Shown here one piece after another: positions 8,143-16,626 of a DNA stretch of 64,000 nt (position 1 is its first letter; every line of letters starts with the position of its first letter). Below the pieces are notes generated by a model. That model had not been told where the DNA came from. It did not search any database and saw only the letters and a program-made list of their open reading frames with translations. This DNA comes from Eubacterium sp. (lineage in GTDB: Bacteria > Bacillota > Clostridia > Lachnospirales > Lachnospiraceae), in the NCBI GenBank assembly GCA_017938215.1, contig JAGBBZ010000017.1:19300-83299 (forward strand), written 5' to 3'. A program made the translations under genes and the position numbers.

Positions 8143-10497
8143 ATGTACGCATCTATTTTAAAAAAGGATCTAAAACGAAAAAAAACAATGAATGTGATTT
8201 TGTTCCTTTTTATCATTCTGGCCACGACGTTTATCGCAGGAAGCGTGAACAACATGCAGGCGGTTATGACGGCGTTGGATACTTATTTTGAAGAGGCAAA
8301 TGTGCCGGATTACTGGGTTGCAACCAGTACGGATGAGGCTGCGGAAAAAACGACAGAGATTGCGAAAGACATGGGAGCAACCGTGTTGGAGCAAGAATTG
8401 GTTCAGGTGGCAGCTAGGGATGTATTTGTAAATGGAACCGAGATTGACTATAGCAATACGATTGTGATTTCTGACATAAAGAACACCAATACCATCTTTA
8501 CGGAAAACGATGAGCCTTTACGGGAAGTGAAAAAAGGGGAAATGTATGCGCCTGCTCGGTTTTTTGGAGATGAGGATGCGGTTCTTCAAGTGGGAGATGA
8601 AATCACGATAGAGCTGGGGGATGTGAAGAAATCCTTTATCGTAAAAGGTGGTGTGAAGGATGCACTATTTGGATCAGGGATGATTGGTATGAGTCGCTTG
8701 CTTGTAAACGAAGAAGATTATAAGGAACTGTTAACACAGGAAAGTCCTAATTTTCAAAATTTATGTATTTACATGGAAGATACCGAAGCCTTCCAAAAAC
8801 GTTTGTTAGATGAGAATGTGGAAACAACATTTAGTGAAGAAACAGATATGATTAAATTGATGTACATTATGGATATGGTCATTGCGGCAGTGATGCTAAT
8901 TGTCAGCATATGTCTGATTCTGATTTCCATGGTGATTCTTCGATTTACCATTCAGTTTACGTTAAGTGAAGAGTTCCGAGAGATTGGTGTTATGAAGGCA
9001 TTGGGAATCAGAAACCGTCGGATTCGTGGACTGTATATCGTGAAATACACAGCCATTGCCATCGTGGGCGGTGCTATTGGTTTCTTCGGTAGTATTCCAT
9101 TTAGCAAAATGATGCTTGCCAGACTTTCAAAAAACATTATGATTTCTTCGAAAGCAGGGTATGGGATGAATCTGGTATGCGCCATTTTTGTCGTAGCAGT
9201 TGTTGTTGGGTTCTGCTATTTTTGTACAAGAAGAATTCGAGAGTTTTCGCCAATTGCAGCCATTCGAAATGGAGAAAATGGAGAACGATATCGTAGAAAA
9301 GGTTTGATTTATCTGAATCGCGTGGGAATGCGTCCGATTTTCTTCATGGCAGTAAATGACATTATTAGTGATTTTCGAAGATATATTTCATTGGTAGTCA
9401 TATTTATTTTGGGATTGTTGTTGTTGCTGATTCCGATTAATACCATTAATACCTTGTCTTCGGATCAGATTGTGACATGGTTCAATATGGCAACCTGTGA
9501 TCATGTGGTAAGTCGGGAAATGATTTTTAATCGGGATTTTACAAGTCGGGAATCGGTGGAAGAATATTTGCAGCAAGTGCAAGATGACTTGTCAGAAAAG
9601 GGGATTCCGGCAGAGACATTTATGGAAATGGTATTTCGTTTTACGGTTTCCCATGGGGACGAAAAAATGTCTTCCCTTGGCTTTCAAGGGCTTGGAGATG
9701 TAGAGAATGAAGATTACGTTTATTTGGAGGGAAGCGCACCTCAGAATGAGAGAGAAATTGCCATTACTCACATTGTTTCGGATACAATAGGAGCTGAGAT
9801 AGGAGATACGGTAGAGCTTACATCTGGTGATGAAGTGCGGAAGTACACAGTGTCAGCCCTTTGTCAGTCTATGAATAATGGAGGAGAAGGAATCCGACTG
9901 TATGCGGATGAGACGCTGGATTATCAATATGTAACCGGATCCTTCGGTGTGCAGATTCATTATACAGATGATCCGGATGAGGAAGAATTACAGCGACGTA
10001 AAGATATCTTGTGCGATATGTTCTCGGAAGACAAGGTGTATGATCCAGGTGACTATATCGTATCCATGATTGGAGATATCGTATCCCAGCTTGAGAGTGT
10101 GAAGCAGTTAATCTTACTTGTGGTTCTTGTGATCAATATACTGGTGACGGTACTGATGGTACGAAGCTTTTTGGCAAAGGAAAAAAGGGAAATTGCGGTG
10201 TTAAAATCCATTGGATTTCGAGATAGAAGTCTGGTTCTATGGCAGACGATGCGAATCGGAATCGTGCTGATTTTATCCATTATCATTGGTGTGTTGATTT
10301 CAACACCACTTTCGGAAGTGTCTTCCGGACAAGTGTTTAAGATAATGGGAGCGGCATCCATTGAGTTTGAGATTAATCCATTGGAAGTGTATGTAATATA
10401 TCCGTTAATTTTGTTGGTTGCGACGAGCATTGCTGCTTTTTGCACAGCGGAAAGCTTACGGAAAATCAAGACATCAGAAACAGGAAATGCGGAGTAA
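8143..10497 (+). CDS. ABC transporter permease with two FtsX-type modules
   Basis: A 784-residue membrane component of a MacB/FtsX-type exporter or extrusion system. Each half has the same plan: a transmembrane helix and large extracytoplasmic domain, then a FtsX helical bundle. The first bundle spans ~240-370 with FREIGVMKALGIRNR, and the second spans ~650-770 with KREIAVLKSIGFRDR. These repeated E-I-V-LK-G motifs are the coupling regions for the ATPase. ATG 8143 follows AAAGGAG at 8128-8134; an upstream in-frame GTG would overlap that site. It is encoded with the ATPase, a regulator and a kinase, suggesting envelope-stress or antimicrobial-peptide response. It is larger than, and organised differently from, BceB permeases, which have one extracellular domain. 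Confidence 0.85.
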   Translation: MYASILKKDLKRKKTMNVILFLFIILATTFIAGSVNNMQAVMTALDTYFEEANVPDYWVATSTDEAAEKTTEIAKDMGATVLEQELVQVAARDVFVNGTEIDYSNTIVISDIKNTNTIFTENDEPLREVKKGEMYAPARFFGDEDAVLQVGDEITIELGDVKKSFIVKGGVKDALFGSGMIGMSRLLVNEEDYKELLTQESPNFQNLCIYMEDTEAFQKRLLDENVETTFSEETDMIKLMYIMDMVIAAVMLIVSICLILISMVILRFTIQFTLSEEFREIGVMKALGIRNRRIRGLYIVKYTAIAIVGGAIGFFGSIPFSKMMLARLSKNIMISSKAGYGMNLVCAIFVVAVVVGFCYFCTRRIREFSPIAAIRNGENGERYRRKGLIYLNRVGMRPIFFMAVNDIISDFRRYISLVVIFILGLLLLLIPINTINTLSSDQIVTWFNMATCDHVVSREMIFNRDFTSRESVEEYLQQVQDDLSEKGIPAETFMEMVFRFTVSHGDEKMSSLGFQGLGDVENEDYVYLEGSAPQNEREIAITHIVSDTIGAEIGDTVELTSGDEVRKYTVSALCQSMNNGGEGIRLYADETLDYQYVTGSFGVQIHYTDDPDEEELQRRKDILCDMFSEDKVYDPGDYIVSMIGDIVSQLESVKQLILLVVLVINILVTVLMVRSFLAKEKREIAVLKSIGFRDRSLVLWQTMRIGIVLILSIIIGVLISTPLSEVSSGQVFKIMGAASIEFEINPLEVYVIYPLILLVATSIAAFCTAESLRKIKTSETGNAE

Positions 10498-10512
10498 AAG
10501 GAGAGAATAATT

Positions 10513-11280
10513 ATGGCAAAGGTATTAGAAGTAAAGGATCTGTGTAAGACTTATATTGTAAATAAAAGACAGAACAATGTATTGAAGAATGTGAACTTTT
10601 CTGTGGAAGAGGGAGAAATGGTGGCAATTATGGGACCATCCGGTTCCGGAAAATCCACGCTGTTGTATGCAGTGTCCGGTATGGACAAGATCACAGCCGG
10701 GGAAGTAAAGTTTGGTGAGCAGAAGATTGACAGTCTTTCGGATAAGGAATTGGCAGATCTTCGTTTGGATGAGATGGGATTTATTTTCCAGCAGATGTAT
10801 ATGTTGAAAAACCTGTCGGTGTTAGACAATGTGGTTCTTCCAGCATGCCAGTCCAAGAAAGGAAATGCCACGAAGAAAGAGAAAGTTCAGTACGGAAGAG
10901 ATTTGATGCGAAAGCTTGGTATCATCGATATTGCAGACAATGACATCAACGAAGTATCCGGTGGTCAGCTACAGCGTGCATGCATCTGCCGAAGCATGAT
11001 TAACCATCCGAAAGTGATCTTTGCGGATGAGCCAACGGGAGCCTTGAACCGTACATCCTCCGATGAGGTGATGGAAGAATTGCGAAAGATTAATGAAGAA
11101 GGTTCTACGATTATGTTGGTTACTCATGATGCCAAGGTGGCGGCAAAATGTACTCGAGTGATGTACATTGAAGATGGAAATATCAAAGGTGAGTATGCTC
11201 TTGGAACGGGCAAAGATGCTATGGATATGAGAGAGAAGGAACGAGAATTGAACCATTGGTTGCTGGAAATGGGATTCTAA
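10513..11280 (+). CDS. ABC transporter ATP-binding protein
   Basis: A 255-residue ATPase of the MacB/LolD class. It carries Walker A GPSGSGKST, Q-loop FIFQQMYMLKNL, signature VSGGQLQRACI, Walker B KVIFADEPTGALN and switch VTHD. The sequence after Q-loop (LSVLDNVVLP) is typical of ATPases serving FtsX-type permeases. The gene lies 15 bases after the permease stop, with a GGAGAG ribosome site. Its partner is the 784-residue permease. Expression is presumably linked to the downstream two-component genes, which lie on the same strand 33 and 10 bases apart. Confidence 0.92.
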   Translation: MAKVLEVKDLCKTYIVNKRQNNVLKNVNFSVEEGEMVAIMGPSGSGKSTLLYAVSGMDKITAGEVKFGEQKIDSLSDKELADLRLDEMGFIFQQMYMLKNLSVLDNVVLPACQSKKGNATKKEKVQYGRDLMRKLGIIDIADNDINEVSGGQLQRACICRSMINHPKVIFADEPTGALNRTSSDEVMEELRKINEEGSTIMLVTHDAKVAAKCTRVMYIEDGNIKGEYALGTGKDAMDMREKERELNHWLLEMGF

Positions 11281-11313
11281 TGATTTCGCCGAATCGGAAG
11301 AGGGAGGATGCAG

Positions 11314-11982
11314 ATGACAGATATATTGATTGTAGAAGATAATGCGGAGATTGGTGGTTTGTTAAAGGATTTTCTGGCGGCAGAAGGGTATTCAGTCGTG
11401 CTGGCGGATACCGGCGAAAAAGGGGTGGAACACTTTCGGAACGAAGGTGCCAAGTTAGTGGTGTTAGACATCATGCTTCCTGGTATGGACGGCTTTGCCG
11501 TCTGCCAGGAAATTCGAGAAAACTCCAATGCGCCTATTATCATCGTCAGTGCAAAAGGGGAAAAAGAGGATAAACTCAATGGTCTTTTGTTGGGAGCCGA
11601 TGACTATATGGAAAAGCCATACGATATCGATATCCTCATCGCCAAGGTGAAGGGGATATTTAAACGACGCTACGAAAGTGCAGTGATTAAATGTGGAAAC
11701 ATTAAGTTAGATAAGGAAAAACGTCTAGTGTACAAAGCGGGTGAAGAATTGACCATGACGGCAAAGGAGTATGAATTGCTCCAATTACTGATGGAAAACA
11801 GCGGCAAGGTATTGTCGAAGGATATGCTCTTTAACAAGATATGGGGCTTTGACAGTTTTTCTGAACCACAAACACTGACGGTACATATCAAACGGTTGCG
11901 GGAAAAGGTGGAAGAGGATCCAACAAACCCTACTCATATCCAAACAGTGTGGGGCGTTGGCTACCGATTTGAGGAAGTGTAA
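11314..11982 (+). CDS. OmpR-family response regulator
   Basis: A 222-residue regulator. The receiver domain has the acidic pair in VEDN, the phosphoacceptor Asp52 in VLDIMLPGMDG, and Lys in the EKPYD region. The C-terminal winged-helix domain (~125-222) includes LLQLLMENSGKVLSKDML and TVHIKRLREKVE, as in OmpR/PhoB DNA-binding domains. ATG 11314 is chosen over ATG 11308 because AGGGAGG (11301-11307) would touch the earlier codon but gives 6-base spacing to this one. It probably controls its own ABC transporter operon in response to the adjacent kinase. Confidence 0.92.
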   Translation: MTDILIVEDNAEIGGLLKDFLAAEGYSVVLADTGEKGVEHFRNEGAKLVVLDIMLPGMDGFAVCQEIRENSNAPIIIVSAKGEKEDKLNGLLLGADDYMEKPYDIDILIAKVKGIFKRRYESAVIKCGNIKLDKEKRLVYKAGEELTMTAKEYELLQLLMENSGKVLSKDMLFNKIWGFDSFSEPQTLTVHIKRLREKVEEDPTNPTHIQTVWGVGYRFEEV

Positions 11983-11992
11983 GGAGGATTGT

Positions 11993-13237
11993 GTGAAAAA
12001 ATATAACCAAATGCTTGCTATAGTACTTGTGATTATGGCGATGATTTTTGTAGGAACCAATCTGTATCTCAGTACCATGAAAGAACCAAAAGGCAGAGAA
12101 CATCGGGTGGAGATTGAACGTGCTGCCATGGAGGTCAAGGAAAATGGGCTGACAGCAGTAAATCTGGAGAAGTACCCAACCATTGTACGTATCGTGGCGG
12201 GGAAAGTAGCGGATGACAAATCTTTTTATGAAGGAGAAGAAGAGGATTATGTGATTCGTAACATCGATGGAGTGGATTATCGATTTGATTATGAAGCTTC
12301 CAGTCAAGAGTATCAAAGTCAAATGCGCCAGATGGTAAATATAGTTCTAGGAATTGTAACCTTACTTGTTTTGGCGATGTTTGGATTTATTAAAGTTCGC
12401 GTGCTTCGACCGTTTCATCAGTTAAGTGAGCTGCCCTATGAATTATCAAAAGGAAATATGACAATGCCGCTAAAAGAAAATAAGGAGCGGTTTTTTGGTC
12501 GTTTCTTATGGGGGATGGATTTGCTTCGGGAAAGGCTGGAGGCTCAGAAGGTATCAGAGTACGAGTTGCAGAAGGAAAAGAAAACATTGATTCTGTCCAT
12601 TTCTCATGATATCAAGACGCCACTTTCTGCGATTAAGTTATACGCAAAGGCGTTGATGAAAAATCTATACCAAGATTCGGAAAAACAGGTAGAGATTGCG
12701 GGACATATCAATGATAAGGCTGACGAGATTGAGAACTTTGTTTCTCAGATCATTAAGGCATCCAATGAGGATTTCTTGAGTCTGGAAGTGGAGAATGGGG
12801 AATTTTATCTGGCAGAAATTCTAGAGAAGATTACTACGTATTATACCGAAAAGCTGGAACTTTTACAGATTGATTTTGAAGTGGAGAGCGTGGGGAATTG
12901 TCTTTTAAAGGGAGATTCGGACCGTGCGGTGGAGGTGTTACAGAACCTGTTTGAAAATGCGTTGAAATACGGGGATGGGAGAAAAATCAGCCTGTCCTTT
13001 TCTGAGGAAGAGAATTATCGCATGATAACGGTGTCCAACACGGGATGTACATTATCGGATAGCGAGGTTCCTCATATCTTTGACAGCTTTTGGCGTGGCT
13101 CCAATGTGGGAAGCCATGGTGGCAGTGGTCTGGGACTTTATATATGCCGTCAGCTCATGCAAAAAATGGGGGGAGAAATTTATGCAAAATGTACCGATGG
13201 GAAGATGGAAGTGACGGTTTTGTTCTCTCGGGCATGA
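11993..13237 (+). CDS. Sensor histidine kinase of the ABC transporter operon
   Basis: A 414-residue membrane kinase. The first transmembrane helix is near residues 7-27. An extracytoplasmic sensor region of ~90 residues follows, then a second helix near 115-135 and a HAMP-like linker. HisKA has SISHDIKTPL with His205. HATPase has LFENALKYG, and GGSGLGLYI. The GTG start at 11993 sits 5 bases after AAGGAGG (11981-11987), which overlaps the regulator's stop; upstream in-frame codons belong to the regulator gene. The sizeable extracellular loop differs from BceS-type kinases, which have almost none. It probably phosphorylates the adjacent OmpR-type regulator. Confidence 0.88.
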   Translation: MKKYNQMLAIVLVIMAMIFVGTNLYLSTMKEPKGREHRVEIERAAMEVKENGLTAVNLEKYPTIVRIVAGKVADDKSFYEGEEEDYVIRNIDGVDYRFDYEASSQEYQSQMRQMVNIVLGIVTLLVLAMFGFIKVRVLRPFHQLSELPYELSKGNMTMPLKENKERFFGRFLWGMDLLRERLEAQKVSEYELQKEKKTLILSISHDIKTPLSAIKLYAKALMKNLYQDSEKQVEIAGHINDKADEIENFVSQIIKASNEDFLSLEVENGEFYLAEILEKITTYYTEKLELLQIDFEVESVGNCLLKGDSDRAVEVLQNLFENALKYGDGRKISLSFSEEENYRMITVSNTGCTLSDSEVPHIFDSFWRGSNVGSHGGSGLGLYICRQLMQKMGGEIYAKCTDGKMEVTVLFSRA

Positions 13238-13247
13238 TGAAAACACA

Positions 13248-13835
13248 TTATCCAATAAAATACTCCACCAATATTTTAATCCCCAATAAGATCAAAATAA
13301 CGCCTCCGGCGATTTCTGCCTTTTTCTTATAGCGGGAGCCGAAGATATTTCCGATTTTTATGCCTATGATAGAAATCGTACAGGTAGTAATAGCGATAAC
13401 AAGACAACCAATTAGGGTGTTCGTTAATGGATGGAGAGAATCACTGAGGTTTACCGGCACGCAGGCAAAGGTAATGCCCACAGCTAAAGCGTCAATGCTT
13501 GTGGCAATGGCGAGAAGGAGCATTTCACGGAAGCCTAAATTAGCATCGCCCTCATCTTCCTCATCCGACAATGCTTCGCGAATCATATTTCCACCGATGA
13601 GTCCGAGAAGGATAAAAGCAATCCAGGATGAAAAGGAGTCGATATAAGAGGCAAATTGAACTCCTAGTATGTAGCCAATAAAAGGCATAAGCCCCTGGAA
13701 GCATCCAAACCAAAGCCCTACAATAAGGCAACTTTTCCATTTTACTTTTGGCATGGCGAGACCTTTGCAGATTGCGACAGCAAAAGCGTCCATGGAAAGT
13801 CCAACGGCGAGAAAAAGTAATGTAATGAGATTCAT
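13248..13835 (-). CDS. mntP: Manganese efflux pump MntP
   Basis: A 195-residue six-helix membrane protein of the MntP (DUF204) family, which exports Mn2+. It has the paired signature segments LSMDAFAVAICKG (Asp16) and IATSIDALAVGITFA, each with the conserved Asp in a helix, and the inverted-repeat layout of the family. The start at 13835 follows AAAGGAGG (complement of 13844-13851) by 8 bases; a 7-residue upstream extension would cover the ribosome site. The gene is convergent with the kinase, ending 10 bases from it with no clear terminator between. Its leader contains a yybP-ykoY manganese riboswitch, which independently supports the function. Confidence 0.93.
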   Translation of the reverse strand: MNLITLLFLAVGLSMDAFAVAICKGLAMPKVKWKSCLIVGLWFGCFQGLMPFIGYILGVQFASYIDSFSSWIAFILLGLIGGNMIREALSDEEDEGDANLGFREMLLLAIATSIDALAVGITFACVPVNLSDSLHPLTNTLIGCLVIAITTCTISIIGIKIGNIFGSRYKKKAEIAGGVILILLGIKILVEYFIG

Positions 13836-13858
13836 TTGTATGCTCCTCCTTTGCATTT

Positions 13859-13903
13859 AAAAAGACTCATGTATGGCATTGCAAACAAAGCCATACATGA
13901 GTC
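13859..13903 (-). terminator. mntP: Riboswitch-controlled terminator before mntP
   Basis: GCCATACATGAGTC (13890-13903) and GACTCATGTATGGC (13864-13877) form a perfect 14-bp stem with a 12-base loop, followed in the transcript by UUUUU (13863-13859) and then the mntP ribosome site. The 5' arm is also the 3' strand of the aptamer's closing helix, so the two structures exclude each other. Confidence 0.85.
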
Positions 13904-14000
13904 TCGTTCATTAAGATATGCCAGACCAATCAGTGACCGGACAGTATGTTGACATATCACACAATCATAATTCTTGTGCAAACTACTCCCTCACAAGGTT
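13891..14000 (-). promoter_or_regulatory. yybP-ykoY manganese riboswitch aptamer
   Basis: Read on the minus strand, the leader starts with CCUUGUGAG followed by GGAGUAG, has a GUCAACAUACUG internal segment, and ends with GAACGAGA then CUCAUGUAUGG. These are the junction sequences of the yybP-ykoY Mn2+ riboswitch family. The closing helix can be drawn between GUGAG and CUCAU, extended by CC/GG. Its 3' strand is the 5' arm of the downstream terminator. Mn2+ binding should therefore prevent termination and switch mntP on. A covariance search with the family model would settle this. Confidence 0.8.
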
Positions 14001-14005
14001 TCTTT

Positions 14006-14035
14006 ATCATACTACAATTCCTATGTGTCTGTCAA
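14006..14035 (-). promoter_or_regulatory. mntP: Promoter of mntP
   Basis: On the minus strand TTGACA (14035-14030) and TATGAT (14011-14006) are 18 bases apart. The transcript would begin at about 13999, exactly at the first strand of the riboswitch closing helix. Confidence 0.75.
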
Positions 14036-14050
14036 GAAAAATTATCAATA

Positions 14051-14087
14051 AAAAACAACGCCGTCAAAATGCGACAGCGTTGTTTTT
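14051..14087 (-). terminator. Terminator of the OPT/PqqD-like operon (bidirectional)
   Basis: AACAACGC and GTC (14054-14065) pair with GAC and GCGTTGTT (14073-14084), with runs of A and T on the two sides. It gives a U-tract in both directions and lies 9 bases after the PqqD-like gene. Confidence 0.8.
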
Positions 14088-14095
14088 GCATACTT

Positions 14096-14440
14096 TTATT
14101 TTATTATTGTAATGAATTGAACTTGCTCCAGCTGAGCCACATACGTACAAAGCCGTTCGTACAATGGCTGAAGTTCCTCTCCAAACTGACGATCTGCTAA
14201 TTCTGCTATCTCCAAAACGGTGCGTGATCCGTCGATTTGCTTCCAGATAAAACTTCCGTATTTATCAAGATGAACTTGAGAAATCTTTGGTTTTTTTAAA
14301 AACTTCTGCGCTAAGCGATTCATAACACCTTTGTTTTTTACATGGACTGTCACCAATTCATCCGAATCTTCACTCCAAGGAAAATCGGGATTGTGAACAG
14401 GGACATATTCCAAATAATTATTCTTTGTTTGCTTTTTCAT
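14096..14440 (-). CDS. PqqD-family peptide-binding protein
   Basis: A 114-residue protein whose centre (HLDKYGSFIWKQIDGSRTVLEIAELADRQF) is the PqqD winged-helix-like fold: a conserved hydrophobic-Asp-x-x-G-xxxWxxIDG-xxTVxxI pattern. PqqD domains bind precursor peptides and hand them to radical-SAM or other maturases. No maturase or precursor peptide is visible here. Instead the gene starts inside the end of an OPT-family transporter gene (23-base overlap), so the two are translated together. A GGAG ribosome site precedes the ATG. The partnership with an oligopeptide-type transporter suggests a peptide-handling role, but this is inference. Confidence 0.8.
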   Translation of the reverse strand: MKKQTKNNYLEYVPVHNPDFPWSEDSDELVTVHVKNKGVMNRLAQKFLKKPKISQVHLDKYGSFIWKQIDGSRTVLEIAELADRQFGEELQPLYERLCTYVAQLEQVQFITIIK

Positions 14441-16337
14441 CTTTACTCCAAATTGTGAACTTTAACAAAGCAAGAATCATCAGGGCAAGTAATACAATTC
14501 CACCGATAATTCCAGTGTTTAATGTTTCAGACAAATTCATGGCATCGCTAAGACCTGCTACCGTAAGGATGGCAAGGAGGATTCCTACCAAACCTTCCCC
14601 GGCAATCATACCGGAACTAAAGAGGATTCCTTTGTTTACAATCTCTTTCCGTGCAGCTTCAGAAGCCATTTTCTTTTTATCGATAAACAGTCTTACCAAA
14701 CCACCGATCATGATACATACACTAAGATCCAATGGGAGATATAGACCAATTGCTACAGGGAGAACCGGAATTCCAAGAATCTCGATAACAACAGCGATAA
14801 ACACACCGATGAATACAAGGGTCCAAGGAAGATTTCCGTCCATAACACCTTCGACGATCATTTTCATCAAAGTTGCCTGAGGGGCAGCCAATTCTTCCGT
14901 ACCAAATCCCCAAGCAGAATCCAAAAGGTAAAGAACACCACCGATGGCAAAAGCGGATAAAATCGTACCGATTAATTCACCGATCTGCTGTTTTAATGGT
15001 GTGGCACCGAGAATGTATCCGGTTTTCAAGTCCTGTGAGGTGTCACCAGACATACAAGCCACGATGCAGATAACAGAACCAATGGCGATGGCAGCCTGCA
15101 TACCGTGAATACCTACGTCACCAGTTGCCTTTAACATCATAGTTGAAAAAAGCAAGGTTGCAATTGCCATACCAGATACCGGGTTGTTACTGCTTCCAAC
15201 CAATCCCACCATGCGGGAGGAAACGGTTGCAAAGAAAAATCCGAAAATTACAATGATAACAGCACCGAGCAAAGTAACTGGAATTGCTGGCAACAACCAA
15301 ATAAGAAGAATCATTACTGCAATTCCGCCAAGGATGATTTTCATGTTCAATTCTTGCGAAGTACGTTTTGGGGCAATGGCACTTCCGCCTTTCAAACTCT
15401 TGATGGAATCGCGGAAAGTGGAAATAATCAATGGAAGAGATTTGATCAAACTAATGATACCACCTGCTGCCACTGCGCCAGCACCGATATATCGAATATA
15501 CAGACTCCAAATCTGACTTGCTCCACCAGTGGCATATAATTCACCGATGGTAACATCTCCTGGGTATAAAATTGCATTTGCGCCGAAAAGATTGATGGCA
15601 GGAATGAGCACAAACCAACCGATGATTCCTCCGGCAAGCATGTAGGATGCGATTTTTGGACCACAGATATAACCGACACCGATGAGAGCGGGATATACTT
15701 GAGTGGAAAGTTCTGTTTTCAATGCAGAGATTTTAGCAGTAATGGCACCTGGAACAACGTAAAGTCCATCCACCAAAAATTTGCAAAGAGCAGCAAACCC
15801 CATACCGATAAATACGGTATTGGCATTGGAGCCACCTTCTTCCCCTGCGAGAAGAACCTCTGCACAGGCAGTGTCTTCTGGATATGGAAGAGTGTTGTGT
15901 TCCTTTACAATTAAGGCATTACGCAACGGAACCATAAACAAGACACCTAAGATTCCTCCGCACATGGAGATGAGAGTCAACTCAAGTATTCCTGGTTTAT
16001 CCATTTTTCCTTCTGCTGCCCAAAGGAACAGGGCGGGCATCGTGAAAATGGCACCGGCGGCCAAAGATTCACCGGCAGAACCGATGGTCTGAACGATGTT
16101 GCTTTCCAAAATGGAATATTTTAATTTGAATACTTTTAGGAGAGCACGAAACACTCCCATAGAGATGACCGCTGCCGGAATGGAAGCGGATACAGTCATA
16201 CCTACACGAAGACCTAAGTAGGCATTGGCGCCACCGAATATCACAGCAAGAAGCACACCGACGATGATCGCTTTAATGGATAATTCTTTTGTTACGCGAT
16301 CCGCTGGAATATACGGCTTAAATTCTTTTTCTTTCAT
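14418..16337 (-). CDS. OPT/YSL family transporter
   Basis: A 639-residue integral membrane protein with about 15 hydrophobic helices. The N-terminal signature (ELSIKAIIVGVLLAVIFGGANAYLGLRVGMTV) and the repeated NPVSGM-like segment (GSSNNPVSGMAIATLL) identify the oligopeptide-transporter superfamily, which imports oligopeptides or metal chelates by proton symport. A central GDTSQDLKTGYILGATP segment is also characteristic. The ATG at 16337 follows AAAGGACG. It has its own near-consensus promoter. The downstream PqqD-like gene overlaps its 3' end. The substrate cannot be assigned; peptides are the family default. Confidence 0.9.
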   Translation of the reverse strand: MKEKEFKPYIPADRVTKELSIKAIIVGVLLAVIFGGANAYLGLRVGMTVSASIPAAVISMGVFRALLKVFKLKYSILESNIVQTIGSAGESLAAGAIFTMPALFLWAAEGKMDKPGILELTLISMCGGILGVLFMVPLRNALIVKEHNTLPYPEDTACAEVLLAGEEGGSNANTVFIGMGFAALCKFLVDGLYVVPGAITAKISALKTELSTQVYPALIGVGYICGPKIASYMLAGGIIGWFVLIPAINLFGANAILYPGDVTIGELYATGGASQIWSLYIRYIGAGAVAAGGIISLIKSLPLIISTFRDSIKSLKGGSAIAPKRTSQELNMKIILGGIAVMILLIWLLPAIPVTLLGAVIIVIFGFFFATVSSRMVGLVGSSNNPVSGMAIATLLFSTMMLKATGDVGIHGMQAAIAIGSVICIVACMSGDTSQDLKTGYILGATPLKQQIGELIGTILSAFAIGGVLYLLDSAWGFGTEELAAPQATLMKMIVEGVMDGNLPWTLVFIGVFIAVVIEILGIPVLPVAIGLYLPLDLSVCIMIGGLVRLFIDKKKMASEAARKEIVNKGILFSSGMIAGEGLVGILLAILTVAGLSDAMNLSETLNTGIIGGIVLLALMILALLKFTIWSKDEKANKE

Positions 16338-16405
16338 AGTAAAAATACGTCCTTTCTTTCATGGGATTAGTATGCGTCTCCCATAAAAATTTATGTTTTA
16401 ATACT

Positions 16406-16434
16406 ATAATAAATGACACCGCAAAGTTGGTCAA
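16406..16434 (-). promoter_or_regulatory. Promoter of the OPT transporter operon
   Basis: On the minus strand TTGACC (16434-16429) and TATTAT (16411-16406) are 17 bases apart, about 70 bases before the transporter start. The leader contains a small ATGGGA/TCCCAT stem at about 16362-16384. Confidence 0.65.
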
Positions 16435-16440
16435 GTAAAT

Positions 16441-16493
16441 AAAAATGGAAAAAGGGTAAAAAGTGTTAAAAAATGTCCAAAAATGGAAAAAGG
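16441..16493. repeat. Two 15-base direct repeats upstream of spo0A
   Basis: AAAAATGGAAAAAGG occurs at 16441-16455 and again at 16479-16493, a period of 38 bases. The second copy is framed by GTCC and GGAC, giving a short inverted repeat. They lie 46-98 bases upstream of the predicted spo0A -35 box and just behind the OPT promoter. They could be an operator, although A-rich DNA produces chance repeats. Confidence 0.45.
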
Positions 16494-16538
16494 ACACAAG
16501 AAATGCTGATGAAAATGGGGTTTTTCTTTGAAATCCTC

Positions 16539-16567
16539 TTGCAAAAGAGAAAAAAAGCATATATAAT
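16539..16567 (+). promoter_or_regulatory. spo0A: Promoter of spo0A
   Basis: TTGCAA (16539-16544) and a perfect TATAAT (16562-16567) are 17 bases apart, 60 bases upstream of the spo0A start codon. Confidence 0.7.
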
Positions 16568-16626
16568 GCGTGCATGACGTATGCAGATACATCAAATATT
16601 TATTAGTAAATAGGGAGGGAATACAA

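Noticed and set aside
16570-16626. ATG start for Spo0A at 16570
   Set aside because: It would place the strong AGGGAGG ribosome site inside the gene and add residues not found in Spo0A; the TTG at 16627 fits better.
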